This document shows, one piece after another, positions 43,676-51,851 of a stretch of 64,000 bases of DNA. Each line of letters opens with the position of its first letter. Position 1 is the stretch's first letter. The notes below the pieces were generated by a model. It made no database searches and was not told the origin of the DNA. It saw only the letters and a program-made list of their open reading frames with translations. The DNA comes from Enterococcus sp. 9E7_DIV0242 (GTDB lineage Bacteria > Bacillota > Bacilli > Lactobacillales > Enterococcaceae), in the NCBI RefSeq assembly GCF_002140975.2, contig NZ_CP147247.1:2016001-2080000 (forward strand), written 5' to 3'. A program made the translations under genes and the position numbers.

Positions 43676-44569
43676 TCATTTGTAATGTACCCATTTCTTT
43701 TGCAGCTTCATCTGGACTGCGGTACATACCAAAATTAGTAACAGAAGTAACACAGCAATTGTCGCACCATAGCCCTTATTGTTCGCATCAAAGGTCTCAC
43801 GATAGAACAGATACACAATAGATTCAGCAGATTTCAATGCCGGATTCTTTTTATCAACCATCATAAAAATCGTATCAAAAACCTGTAATGAACTGATAAA
43901 TGTTGTAGTGACAACAAAGAAGAGCGTTGGCGACAACATGGGGATCGTAATATTGAAAAACTGGCGAATCGGTCCAGCACCGTCCATTTCTGCTGCCTCA
44001 TAATAGGTTTTAGGTATATCCTGCAGCCCCCCCAGTAAAATGATCATGTTGTAGCCAAGCGCAGACCAAATACCGACAATCATGATTGCGATTAAGACCA
44101 CATTGTTGTCGGCAATCCAGTTCGGACCTGAGATTCCCACCAAAGATAACAAATAGTTGATCAAGCCGGAGTCATAGTTGTACAGCCAACGCCAGACCAT
44201 CGCAACAGCCGCCGGTGCCGAAACAACAGGGATAAAATACAGCACGCGAAAAAATGATTTGAACTTAATCTTACTATTAAGAAACACTGCTGTTACAAGA
44301 GACAACGCAGTGCCTACCGGTACAGTAACAATCGTATAGACAAAGGTATTCCATAGTGCTCGTCTTAAATCAGGGTCTTGGAATGCCTTGATATAGTTAT
44401 CAAACCCGATCCACTTAGGCTGTCCAAGCCCTTTGATCTGGTTGAAGCTGAAGTAAATCGACTGCATGATCGGCCATACATTCATGACACAGACATATAG
44501 AACCGTCGGCAAAATGAAAAAGCCCGCCCACATCATTTTCTGTCTCTTTAAATTGGACAGTGAATTCAT
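43676..44569 (-). CDS. ABC sugar permease, MsmF-like
   Basis: A permease of about 297 residues starting at ATG 44569 (MNSLSNLKRQKMMWAG), preceded by GGGGATTTTCTT. Six helices and the EAA motif YEAAEMDGAGPIRQFFNITIPMLSP near residue 200. It forms the membrane heterodimer with the downstream permease. No ATPase gene is present in the operon, so a shared MsmK-type ATPase elsewhere is needed; this is a usual arrangement in Lactobacillales. Confidence 0.9.
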   Translation of the reverse strand: MNSLSNLKRQKMMWAGFFILPTVLYVCVMNVWPIMQSIYFSFNQIKGLGQPKWIGFDNYIKAFQDPDLRRALWNTFVYTIVTVPVGTALSLVTAVFLNSKIKFKSFFRVLYFIPVVSAPAAVAMVWRWLYNYDSGLINYLLSLVGISGPNWIADNNVVLIAIMIVGIWSALGYNMIILLGGLQDIPKTYYEAAEMDGAGPIRQFFNITIPMLSPTLFFVVTTTFISSLQVFDTIFMMVDKKNPALKSAESIVYLFYRETFDANNKGYGATIAVLLLLLILVCTAVQMKLQKKWVHYK

Positions 44570-44701
44570 AAGAAAATCCCCTTTTTTCAGAAAGAGGCTG
44601 CTAAATTTTTCAATCATTCAGCAGCTCCTTCCTGTTTATTTTTCAGAGACTGCTCAGTTGCAGCTTCTGCTGTCATCTAGTAAAACGAAACCTACCAGCT
44701 T

Positions 44702-45970
44702 TTACTCGTTCAGAGCCTCATCTATTTCTTCTTGAATTTGTTTTGCCATCTGTTTGCAGCCTTCCTCAACCGTCAATTCTTTACTAAATATCTTCAGAAT
44801 ATATTCCTGTTCCGTTTTTGCCCAGGCATCACGTGTTGAAACATGCATCGAATTGTGACCGTAAGCTTCGGCATCAACGAATACTTGTGCGTTAATATCC
44901 GGGAAGGTTTCTACCCATGGTTGTTGTGTATCCTTCAACGCTGGAATTGCTGCGCCTGATTCTGCCTGAAGTAGGTTCGCTTCTTCACCTGCCATGAAAT
45001 GTACAAATTTCCATGCAGCATCCGCATTCTTGGTGTTCGCAGAAATTGCATACCCCATACCGGAAGACACACTGCCTCGATCAACATTTTTCGGCATTGG
45101 TGCAACATCAATATTCAAACCATCGATTGCTGTGTATTCACTGGCCATCCATGAACCTGCGATCATCATAGCTACTTTTCCAGATTCAAAGTATTGATCC
45201 GGTGTCGTATTCGCCTGGTCAGAAGCTGTTGGAGAATAGCCTTTATCAATGAAAGATACGCCATACTTGATTGCTTCCACCGTTTTCTTATCATTCAACA
45301 TAATTGTTTTTCCATCTTTGGAAATCAAGTCTGAACCGTTTTGCCAAACCAGATTGTACCAGAAGTTCTGTCCATCGGGTTGAGCGATCATTCCGTAGAC
45401 ACCAGCATCTTTATCCGTCAGCTTTTCAGCTGCTTCCATCCAAGTATCCCAAGTCCAAGTGTCATCTGGATATAATACGCCAGCTTTATCAAACAGATCT
45501 TTGTTATACCATAATCCCAACGTGCCATAGTCCTTTGGTATCGCCAGCTGTTGCCCATCCACAGAAAACCCATCTACAATGTATTCTGGAAATTGAGACA
45601 TATCCAGTTCACTTTCTTTGATTTGATCATTTAAATCAAGGAGTGCTTCTCCACTGGCAAAATTATATACTTGGTCCGGATGCATCCAGAAAACATCAGC
45701 CATATCTCCACCAGATGCGGATGCCTGAAGTTTCGTCCAATACTGATCCCACGGAGTTACTTCTACCTTTACTTTGATATCTGGATTTTCCTTGGTAAAC
45801 GCTTCTGCCATTTTTTCCATCCCCGGCTGCTGATTCTTATCCCAAATTTGAAAAGTAAGGTTTGTGTCTCCGGAAGACTCTCCACCGCCTGAGCCACAAG
45901 CCGCGAGTATTCCAACAGTTGCTGCTGCCGTCATTCCAAAAGCCAGCTTTTTAAGTATTGGTTTCATCAT
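44702..45970 (-). CDS. Sugar ABC transporter binding lipoprotein, MsmE-like
   Basis: A 422-residue extracellular solute-binding protein family 1. The signal peptide ends with lipobox ILAACGSGG, so Cys near 25 is lipidated. Typical stretches are FQIWDKNQQPGMEKMAEAFTKENPDIKVKVE and LPAYDDTW-like (LYPDDTWTWDTWMEAAEKL), plus KVAMMIAGSWMAS. It captures the sugar for the two permeases. First gene of the operon msmE-F-G-alpha-galactosidase. ATG at 45970 or 45967 is possible. Confidence 0.9.
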   Translation of the reverse strand: MMKPILKKLAFGMTAAATVGILAACGSGGGESSGDTNLTFQIWDKNQQPGMEKMAEAFTKENPDIKVKVEVTPWDQYWTKLQASASGGDMADVFWMHPDQVYNFASGEALLDLNDQIKESELDMSQFPEYIVDGFSVDGQQLAIPKDYGTLGLWYNKDLFDKAGVLYPDDTWTWDTWMEAAEKLTDKDAGVYGMIAQPDGQNFWYNLVWQNGSDLISKDGKTIMLNDKKTVEAIKYGVSFIDKGYSPTASDQANTTPDQYFESGKVAMMIAGSWMASEYTAIDGLNIDVAPMPKNVDRGSVSSGMGYAISANTKNADAAWKFVHFMAGEEANLLQAESGAAIPALKDTQQPWVETFPDINAQVFVDAEAYGHNSMHVSTRDAWAKTEQEYILKIFSKELTVEEGCKQMAKQIQEEIDEALNE

Positions 45971-46018
45971 TCATCCATCCTTTTTCATTTGTTGGTGTTT
46001 CTCTATGAATCCAGTATA

Positions 46019-46044
46019 ATATAGCGCTTCCATTTCTAGAATGG
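46019..46044 (-). promoter_or_regulatory. Promoter region of alpha-galactoside operon, with cre-like half and palindrome
   Basis: On the minus strand a TGGAAGCGCT element (matching most of the CcpA cre consensus except the last bases) lies next to a TATATTATACT -10 area. Just upstream is a palindrome CCATT-tctag-AATGG (46030-46044) that could be an operator for the AraC regulator. The genomic context (sugar operon) makes catabolite control likely; both calls are inference. Confidence 0.45.
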
Positions 46045-46070
46045 ACGATAAATCAGAAAGATAGACTTTC

Positions 46071-47204
46071 TTACACTGAATCGTCCAATAAATCAAATGA
46101 CCATTCTGTCCAGCTTGATACGATTTCTCCCTTTTCGAGCACAACACTCGATTTACCTCCTAGCGCCATCCCCTCTTCATACAGCTCTTGTGTTTCCAGC
46201 GCAATGCCTCCATGAAAAGCTGGATCACCACTAGTTTCAAAATGATTCCCAGTATAGCAGATCACATAAGAATTGGTGGTTTTGATGCGTAATTGCCTGC
46301 CTGATTCAGGATGACAAAGGGTAATAGGTGCGGATTGAGCATCGGCTACTTCTTTCAAAAAGATTGGATGATTCAGTCCATTTTCTTGTACTATCTGATG
46401 ATTTTCACTTTCAAAAACACTAGTCAATCGAGCGGTCTCGTTGAAATCAAAATCCGTTCCTGTAGAGTCAATGAGCGGATAAACAGGGAGATGCACTTGA
46501 TTCAAAGAAGCATAATAATCGCTGGATATTTTTAAATAATGGTTTGCAACGTTCTTTTCTCTCCCACCTGATAAATTAAAATACGTATGATTCGTTGGGT
46601 TAAGCAACGTATCCTTGTCAGCAACTCCCCGATAGCAGATCTTGATCCGCTGATCTGCAAAAACAGTATAACTAATTTCCATAGCCAAGTTCCCTGGGTA
46701 GCCTCCTTCTCCATCTTCAAAGGTATGAGAGAAAGTAACTGTGACCGCCGTCTCTTCCTCCACCACTTCATAAATCCAATGGGTCGTATCAAAACCCTTA
46801 TTTCCCCCATGGAGATGATTTTCCCCCTCATTTTTTTCTAAATCAAGCCGCTGCCCATTAAGAAGATACTCCCCTCCCGCTATTCTACCTGCACAACGCC
46901 CAACCGATGCACCCAAGAAACCGCGTTCCGTCAAGTAGCTCTGTTTATTAGAAAAATTCAAAACAATATTTTCCAATTTTCCAGTCCGATCAGGTAAGCA
47001 GAGCTCTGTGATCGAAGCCCCATAGCTGAACAGCTCCACAGAAAAATCTGACTTGCTAATTTTGATTGTGCTTAGCTTTTCACACTCATACATCTCTTCA
47101 ATTATTTCTACAACAAACTCTTGCTTTTTGATGATTGTTACCAGCCTTTCCAAATTTTTTTCAATCAATGGTTTTGCTGAATAGCTAAAATCAACAATTA
47201 ACAC
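46071..47204 (-). CDS. Aldose 1-epimerase (GalM-like)
   Basis: The frame begins with GTG at 47204, just after a stop, and gives 377 residues. The first 37 do not look like GalM; ATG 47093 (MYECEKLSTIKIS) would give a normal 340-residue enzyme, so the start is uncertain. GalM motifs are present: SYGASITEL, NPTNHTYFNLSG (with the catalytic His) and HGGIALETQ (with the catalytic Glu). It interconverts anomers of galactose released by alpha-galactosidase. It lies upstream of msmE with its own promoter candidate. Confidence 0.82.
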   Translation of the reverse strand: MLIVDFSYSAKPLIEKNLERLVTIIKKQEFVVEIIEEMYECEKLSTIKISKSDFSVELFSYGASITELCLPDRTGKLENIVLNFSNKQSYLTERGFLGASVGRCAGRIAGGEYLLNGQRLDLEKNEGENHLHGGNKGFDTTHWIYEVVEEETAVTVTFSHTFEDGEGGYPGNLAMEISYTVFADQRIKICYRGVADKDTLLNPTNHTYFNLSGGREKNVANHYLKISSDYYASLNQVHLPVYPLIDSTGTDFDFNETARLTSVFESENHQIVQENGLNHPIFLKEVADAQSAPITLCHPESGRQLRIKTTNSYVICYTGNHFETSGDPAFHGGIALETQELYEEGMALGGKSSVVLEKGEIVSSWTEWSFDLLDDSV

Positions 47205-47221
47205 GTATTAGTGCCTGAACA

Positions 47222-47261
47222 AGTATAGCATTGACTTGATATTCTTAGTAGCTGCTATACT
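47222..47261. repeat. Inverted repeat in galM promoter region
   Basis: AGTATAGCA at 47222-47230 and TGCTATACT at 47253-47261 form a perfect 9-bp inverted repeat 22 bp apart. The TATACT within it can serve as a -10 for the gene on the minus strand. It may be a regulator site or a hairpin. Confidence 0.45.
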
Positions 47262-47317
47262 AGCAATACAGTTAAGTTGCTGATCCGTCTATTTCAGCTA
47301 ATAGAACAATAGCCTAA

Positions 47318-47357
47318 AAGAGCTGTCCTTTGATATGATCACACAAGGGCAGCTCTT
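47318..47357 (-). terminator. Terminator of DUF5107 gene
   Basis: AAGAGCTG-t-CCTT pairs with AAGG-g-CAGCTCTT around a loop of about 14 bases, with CTTTTAG following on the minus strand. It lies 22 bp after the stop of the DUF5107 gene. Confidence 0.75.
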
Positions 47358-47379
47358 CTGTTCTAGACTTCTCCTATTT

Positions 47380-50300
47380 TTAGACCTTTTGTTCAATCAT
47401 CGATAGGTGTCGAATGGCACCTTGATGATCAGGTACTTCAAGTAAAATCGCCTGTAACAGCTCTTTCGCTTTTTCATTTTCCTTTAGGCCGATGTTTCCC
47501 AATGCAATGAGGTAACGGCAATAGACTTGATTATTTTTTGTTAAATCATTCTTAAATACAACTGTTTCCGGCATAGACACAGCAAAGAAATCATAGACTA
47601 CCTCATCAAACAAATGTTTTTTACCATAGCGGATCAATTGATAGTAACAGCTTCGGGCTGCCTCCATACGACCAAGCGCTTCATGAGCCAGACCACGGTA
47701 TAAAATCGAATCGGCCGGCTGATCATAATAGTACAATACACTTTCTGGCTCATTTTCACCACAACTTGCCAGCTCATAGTAATGTGTTGCCTGTTGTCTA
47801 TCTTCAAGATACTCATAGGCTTTTGCAATATAGTAGTTGGATAGATTGTCTTCTACATTCGGCAACTTACCTTCACCCAGATTTTCAGGATAAGTTTGTG
47901 ATTCCAACAAACAGTCGATCGCTTGTTGCGGCTTATCTTTCAACAGCTCCTTGGCTTGTTCGATCAAGCTATACATATATTGGGCACTGACTTTACCTTC
48001 GCCCCCTTCCCATGGATGGAATCGATGAGCGTTTAATAAATCTAATGCTTCCTTATACCGTTTCTGGTCATTCAATAAACTGATGTATACAATAAATAGA
48101 TCGTCTCGATAAGTCGTTGTCTCCATTCGAGATTCAAGGGTAGCCAATCTTTCACTGACACTAATTCCAATTTTTTGAGCAACTAAGTCTCTCTCCATCA
48201 AAATACGGGCATCTGATGGATCGCTATCTGACGCCTGCTTGATCAGCTTCCATGCCTGCGGCAAATCATCCAGCTGATTGAAGTAAGCAAAAGAAAGATT
48301 CCGGAATACTGTTGGAAACTCTGACAGTTGTTCCTTGCTGTTTTCCCATAGTTGGATTGCTTCTTCATATCTGCGCTTATCATAGAACAGATTCCCTAAA
48401 TAATACGAAGCATATCCAGTCTCATTCGGCAATAGAGCAATAGCTGTCTGCAAAATATGGATCTCTGCTAATTTGTTTGGGAAACAATAATCCGGGCAGC
48501 GTTTTTCTGCTTGGCGTATGGCAGCAAGAGCCTTGTCCGCTTCTCCCTGTTCATGGTAAAAATATGCTTGATAATAAGCAACCAGCGGCGAATCTGATGG
48601 GCATTCCATTAGAATAGTCTGAGCCTCATCGTACAGCCCAAAATGATAGTAGTCCAGTGCCAGCTCCAAATAATTATTCAAGCTGTTTCTCATCACCTTA
48701 TGCCAACCAGTGCTCTGATCAAGTAAGTATTTTTCAAAATGACTGGCTAAGTCCAGTGGGTCGATCATCAACGTCGCTGTTACCCATGCTGTCGAATCAA
48801 TGCCGAGCTTGTGTTGAATCGCTGTTTTCAACGCTCTTGCTCGCATATTATAGCTATTACGGACTAAGGACTTCTCAACAAAATCCATGGCCTCCGACAG
48901 ATTTCCCCGTCTCATTTCAAAGCAAGCCAGTTGGAAAAATGCGGCACTTTGTGTATCGGCATTCCAAGTCGCCTTGTAAAAGCTATCATAGCTTTCTGGA
49001 TAGTTCCCAAGTTGCAGTTGAACCAAGCCTAAATTAAACAACGGTTCTCCGTATAAGGGATTCGGTGATTTCCATTTTTGCTTTTGAACAGCTTGCTTCA
49101 GATAAATGAGACTCTTTTCGAATTCGCCACGTTTATAAAGGAACATACCGTAACCGTTATTGAGACGAATATCCTCTTGATCACGCTTCAAGCCTTCAAG
49201 GTAATACGCTTCTGCATCAGAGGTGGCATGGCGGTATTGCTCGATATGAGTAGCCGCTAGAAACAGTTCTTCTGTTGATTTGAGCTTTTCTGGTATCGGC
49301 AGCTCTTCAGCTGGATCTGGTAATTCCTGTTCCTTTTTTGTAAATCCTTGATACGCAACAAGCAGTTGGTTTTCCTGATCAACCACTTGGATTTCAAATT
49401 GTTCATCAAATACTGCAGCAGTGACTCCTGTTTTATTTTGTTGATAGCTTTCAGGTGATAAATCTGCTGTTTCGCTATACAACAGTTCTTTATCCCTGAA
49501 AATCCTAATGGTTGCTTGTGGCTGTTCTTGCGTACAGTACACCGTATAATTGATTTCTCCATCAATGATCTCGACATTGATTGCGCCTAGGACCGTCGCG
49601 TTCTTCACACGCCCAACCCCTTTGTATGGCATGAAATATTGCTTAAATTCTTTCTCTTCGTATGGCTTCAACCATGTAAAATCTGGTTGATTATCGGTAA
49701 AGACACCTGTCATCAGCTCGACATATGGACCGTCATCATCCGTTAGATTTCGATCCCACGCCTGACCGAAATCGCTGTTTCCCCAAACCCATTGCTTTTT
49801 TCCGGGAGAAACATGATGGTCGGCAACATGCAGTAATCCAGCCTGCAATTGTTCATCATAGTTTCCAATGAAATCATAATCTGAATGATAAGCCATGTAG
49901 GAAGTTGGGACCTTGATATTCTTATACTTAGAAATATCGACACCTGCTGAGTAATCATACTTATAGTACGTTCCTGTAGCAATTGGAAAATCTGATACCG
50001 CTCTTTTTCCATGATCCATTACAGCATGAACATCCGGTGGAAAAACAGATACGGTATGATCGTTTGCTGGAACAGCTGGATTAGCCCACCATAAAAAGGT
50101 CTGTGGAATGTCTGTTCGATTATACACTTTCCCTGTTATTTCAATGTATGCCTTATCAGGATATAGTGTAAATCCGGCCATTCCTTTTGTCCCGTACATT
50201 TGATCGATTTCACTGACCCATACTGTTTGACTGCCATCCTCATTCTTTGTTATTTGATATTCAGTTGGCATGAATGTTGTTGGTCGATGGTGCTGCGGCC

Positions 50301-50658
50301 AATTGAATTCAATGCCTCCAGATATCCACGGACCAATCAGTCCGACAAGTGCGGGCTTGATCACATGATTGTAGTAAACAAAATCATAGTTATTGGTTTT
50401 ATCCAATGCACGTTGGATCCGTCCGCCTAATGTCGGCAAGATCGTTACCTGAAGATACTCGTTTTCCAAAATCACTGCCGGGTACTCAACTTCCGTTTTT
50501 TCATCAAAAATTTTCTCAGTGATTGGCAACGGGTATACTTTTCCGCTACTCCCCTGATACACGCGCTTCTCAAAGAAAAGTGGGTTTTTATCTGGTTCAG
50601 AAGTTAAATATGTGGGAATGACTAATTCTTTTTCAATTGCAGTTACTTGTCCCTTCAA
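47380..50658 (-). CDS. DUF5107 plus TPR repeat protein
   Basis: A 1092-residue protein. Residues about 35-340 form the DUF5107 domain, which has a galactose-mutarotase-like beta-sandwich pattern (PAVILENEYLQVTILPTLGGRIQRALDK, GGIEFNWPQHHRPTTF, FLWWANPAVPANDHTVSVFPPDV). The C-terminal 600 residues are TPR-like repeats (ALYLEGLKRDQEDIRLNNGYGMFLYKRGEF and others). Proteins of this kind are usual beside sugar-degradation genes; the enzyme or scaffold role is unknown. The start is TTG at 50658 with a clear AGGAGG site. Confidence 0.85.
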   Translation of the reverse strand: MKGQVTAIEKELVIPTYLTSEPDKNPLFFEKRVYQGSSGKVYPLPITEKIFDEKTEVEYPAVILENEYLQVTILPTLGGRIQRALDKTNNYDFVYYNHVIKPALVGLIGPWISGGIEFNWPQHHRPTTFMPTEYQITKNEDGSQTVWVSEIDQMYGTKGMAGFTLYPDKAYIEITGKVYNRTDIPQTFLWWANPAVPANDHTVSVFPPDVHAVMDHGKRAVSDFPIATGTYYKYDYSAGVDISKYKNIKVPTSYMAYHSDYDFIGNYDEQLQAGLLHVADHHVSPGKKQWVWGNSDFGQAWDRNLTDDDGPYVELMTGVFTDNQPDFTWLKPYEEKEFKQYFMPYKGVGRVKNATVLGAINVEIIDGEINYTVYCTQEQPQATIRIFRDKELLYSETADLSPESYQQNKTGVTAAVFDEQFEIQVVDQENQLLVAYQGFTKKEQELPDPAEELPIPEKLKSTEELFLAATHIEQYRHATSDAEAYYLEGLKRDQEDIRLNNGYGMFLYKRGEFEKSLIYLKQAVQKQKWKSPNPLYGEPLFNLGLVQLQLGNYPESYDSFYKATWNADTQSAAFFQLACFEMRRGNLSEAMDFVEKSLVRNSYNMRARALKTAIQHKLGIDSTAWVTATLMIDPLDLASHFEKYLLDQSTGWHKVMRNSLNNYLELALDYYHFGLYDEAQTILMECPSDSPLVAYYQAYFYHEQGEADKALAAIRQAEKRCPDYCFPNKLAEIHILQTAIALLPNETGYASYYLGNLFYDKRRYEEAIQLWENSKEQLSEFPTVFRNLSFAYFNQLDDLPQAWKLIKQASDSDPSDARILMERDLVAQKIGISVSERLATLESRMETTTYRDDLFIVYISLLNDQKRYKEALDLLNAHRFHPWEGGEGKVSAQYMYSLIEQAKELLKDKPQQAIDCLLESQTYPENLGEGKLPNVEDNLSNYYIAKAYEYLEDRQQATHYYELASCGENEPESVLYYYDQPADSILYRGLAHEALGRMEAARSCYYQLIRYGKKHLFDEVVYDFFAVSMPETVVFKNDLTKNNQVYCRYLIALGNIGLKENEKAKELLQAILLEVPDHQGAIRHLSMIEQKV

Positions 50659-50698
50659 CTTTGATTCCTCCTATCGATTTGTTAGCTTCATCATAATA

Positions 50699-50712
50699 TG
50701 ACAGCACTTTCA
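50699..50712. promoter_or_regulatory. cre-like site between DUF5107 gene and AraC regulator
   Basis: TGACAGCACTTTCA differs from the palindromic CcpA consensus TGAAAGCGCTTTCA at two positions. It stands in the divergent gap, close to a TATTAT -10 for the minus-strand gene. This suggests catabolite repression. Confidence 0.5.
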
Positions 50713-50738
50713 AAAAAATAGGTTAAATCAATCAATCA

Positions 50739-50767
50739 TGGACTATATTATTCTCTCTTGCTATAAT
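50739..50767 (+). promoter_or_regulatory. Promoter of the AraC regulator gene
   Basis: TGGACT at 50739-50744, a 17-bp spacer and TATAAT at 50762-50767 with an extended TGc before it. It lies 25 bp before the ATG. Confidence 0.65.
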
Positions 50768-50791
50768 GCTAAATTATAGGAGGCAACATTT

Positions 50792-51721
50792 ATGAACTTT
50801 ATCAAGAAAAAGGACGGATTCAAGGATGAGCGGCATATTATTATTCCTTATGATTCATCATCCCAGCTAACAACTCATCCCTTGATTTCCAATACCTTTC
50901 TATTAGAGCTTGGTTACTATCCAAACGCCAAATATCACTATCGAGAACGTTCAAATGGCGTGGATGAATATATTTTGATTTACTGTATAGATGGTAAAGG
51001 TCATGTGGAACTGACGACCGGACAAGCCGTAACGCTGCAACGAGGAGATATTTTCTGTATTCCTAGAAGAACTGGACATTATTATTATTCTGACGAGCAG
51101 GATCCTTGGTCGATCTTATGGATGCACTTCAGTACCGATTTCGCCGATATCTTTCATTTGAATGATAAAAAAATGGTTGAGGTTCGTTCAAAAGAAAAAA
51201 ACTCCCTGTTGCAAAAACACTTCATCGACCTGTTCGATCTTGGAGAAACTGTCAGCTCTTTTGAAACGGTCATCTGTATGTCTCAGCTGCTGAAACTGAT
51301 TCTATCTGAAATTTACTTTTTGAAGGACCACCTGACTGCTGATCAGCAAAATATCTACCTGACGAAGAGCATTCGCTATATGCATGAACATATTGAACAA
51401 GAAATCACCTTAAATGATCTTGTTGCTCATCTCAAAATATCCGCAAGCTATCTTAGCTCTTTATTTAAACGATATACTGGAAAATCACCCATTGATTATC
51501 TGATTGAAATGCGCATTGAACAAGCCTGTAAATATCTAAAGCTGTCAAAACTAAAAATTTATGAGATTTCCAAAAAGGTGGGATACCAAGACCCTTACTA
51601 CTTTTCTCGAATCTTTAAGAAGCTCATGCACATGTCACCAAAGGAATACCGCGCTAAAAATCAATTGACTCAAGACTTCCATGATAGCGCTGCCCCCGAT
51701 CTACCTCGGACGGAGAATTAA
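50792..51721 (+). CDS. AraC-family regulator of the sugar locus (MsmR-like)
   Basis: A 309-residue regulator. The N-terminal cupin-like arm domain (residues about 40-140: GVDEYILIYCIDGKGHVEL, LQRGDIFCIPRRTGHYYYS) binds a sugar effector. The C-terminal AraC domain has two HTH units (residues about 195-290: ITLNDLVAHLKISASYLSSLFKRYTGKSPIDYLIEMRIEQACKYL, then VGYQDPYYFSRIFKKLMHMSPKEYR). It probably activates the alpha-galactoside genes next door. A strong ribosome site, ATAGGAGGCAACATTT. Confidence 0.9.
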   Translation: MNFIKKKDGFKDERHIIIPYDSSSQLTTHPLISNTFLLELGYYPNAKYHYRERSNGVDEYILIYCIDGKGHVELTTGQAVTLQRGDIFCIPRRTGHYYYSDEQDPWSILWMHFSTDFADIFHLNDKKMVEVRSKEKNSLLQKHFIDLFDLGETVSSFETVICMSQLLKLILSEIYFLKDHLTADQQNIYLTKSIRYMHEHIEQEITLNDLVAHLKISASYLSSLFKRYTGKSPIDYLIEMRIEQACKYLKLSKLKIYEISKKVGYQDPYYFSRIFKKLMHMSPKEYRAKNQLTQDFHDSAAPDLPRTEN

Positions 51722-51797
51722 TCCTTACCTATAGCTAAAGAAATCAGAACAGGTTGCTCACTCCAAAAGCAATACGGGTTTCATTTACACAGCAATA

Positions 51798-51839
51798 AAA
51801 GACCTGTAGAACAAAGTAAGCTCGTTCTACAGGTCCTTT
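51798..51839. terminator. Bidirectional terminator between AraC regulator and peptide-binding protein genes
   Basis: GACCTGTAGAAC (51801-51812) and GTTCTACAGGTC (51824-51835) form a perfect 12-bp stem. AAAA precedes it and CTTTATTTA follows, so it serves the convergent genes on both sides. Confidence 0.85.
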
Positions 51840-51851
51840 ATTTATCCTATT

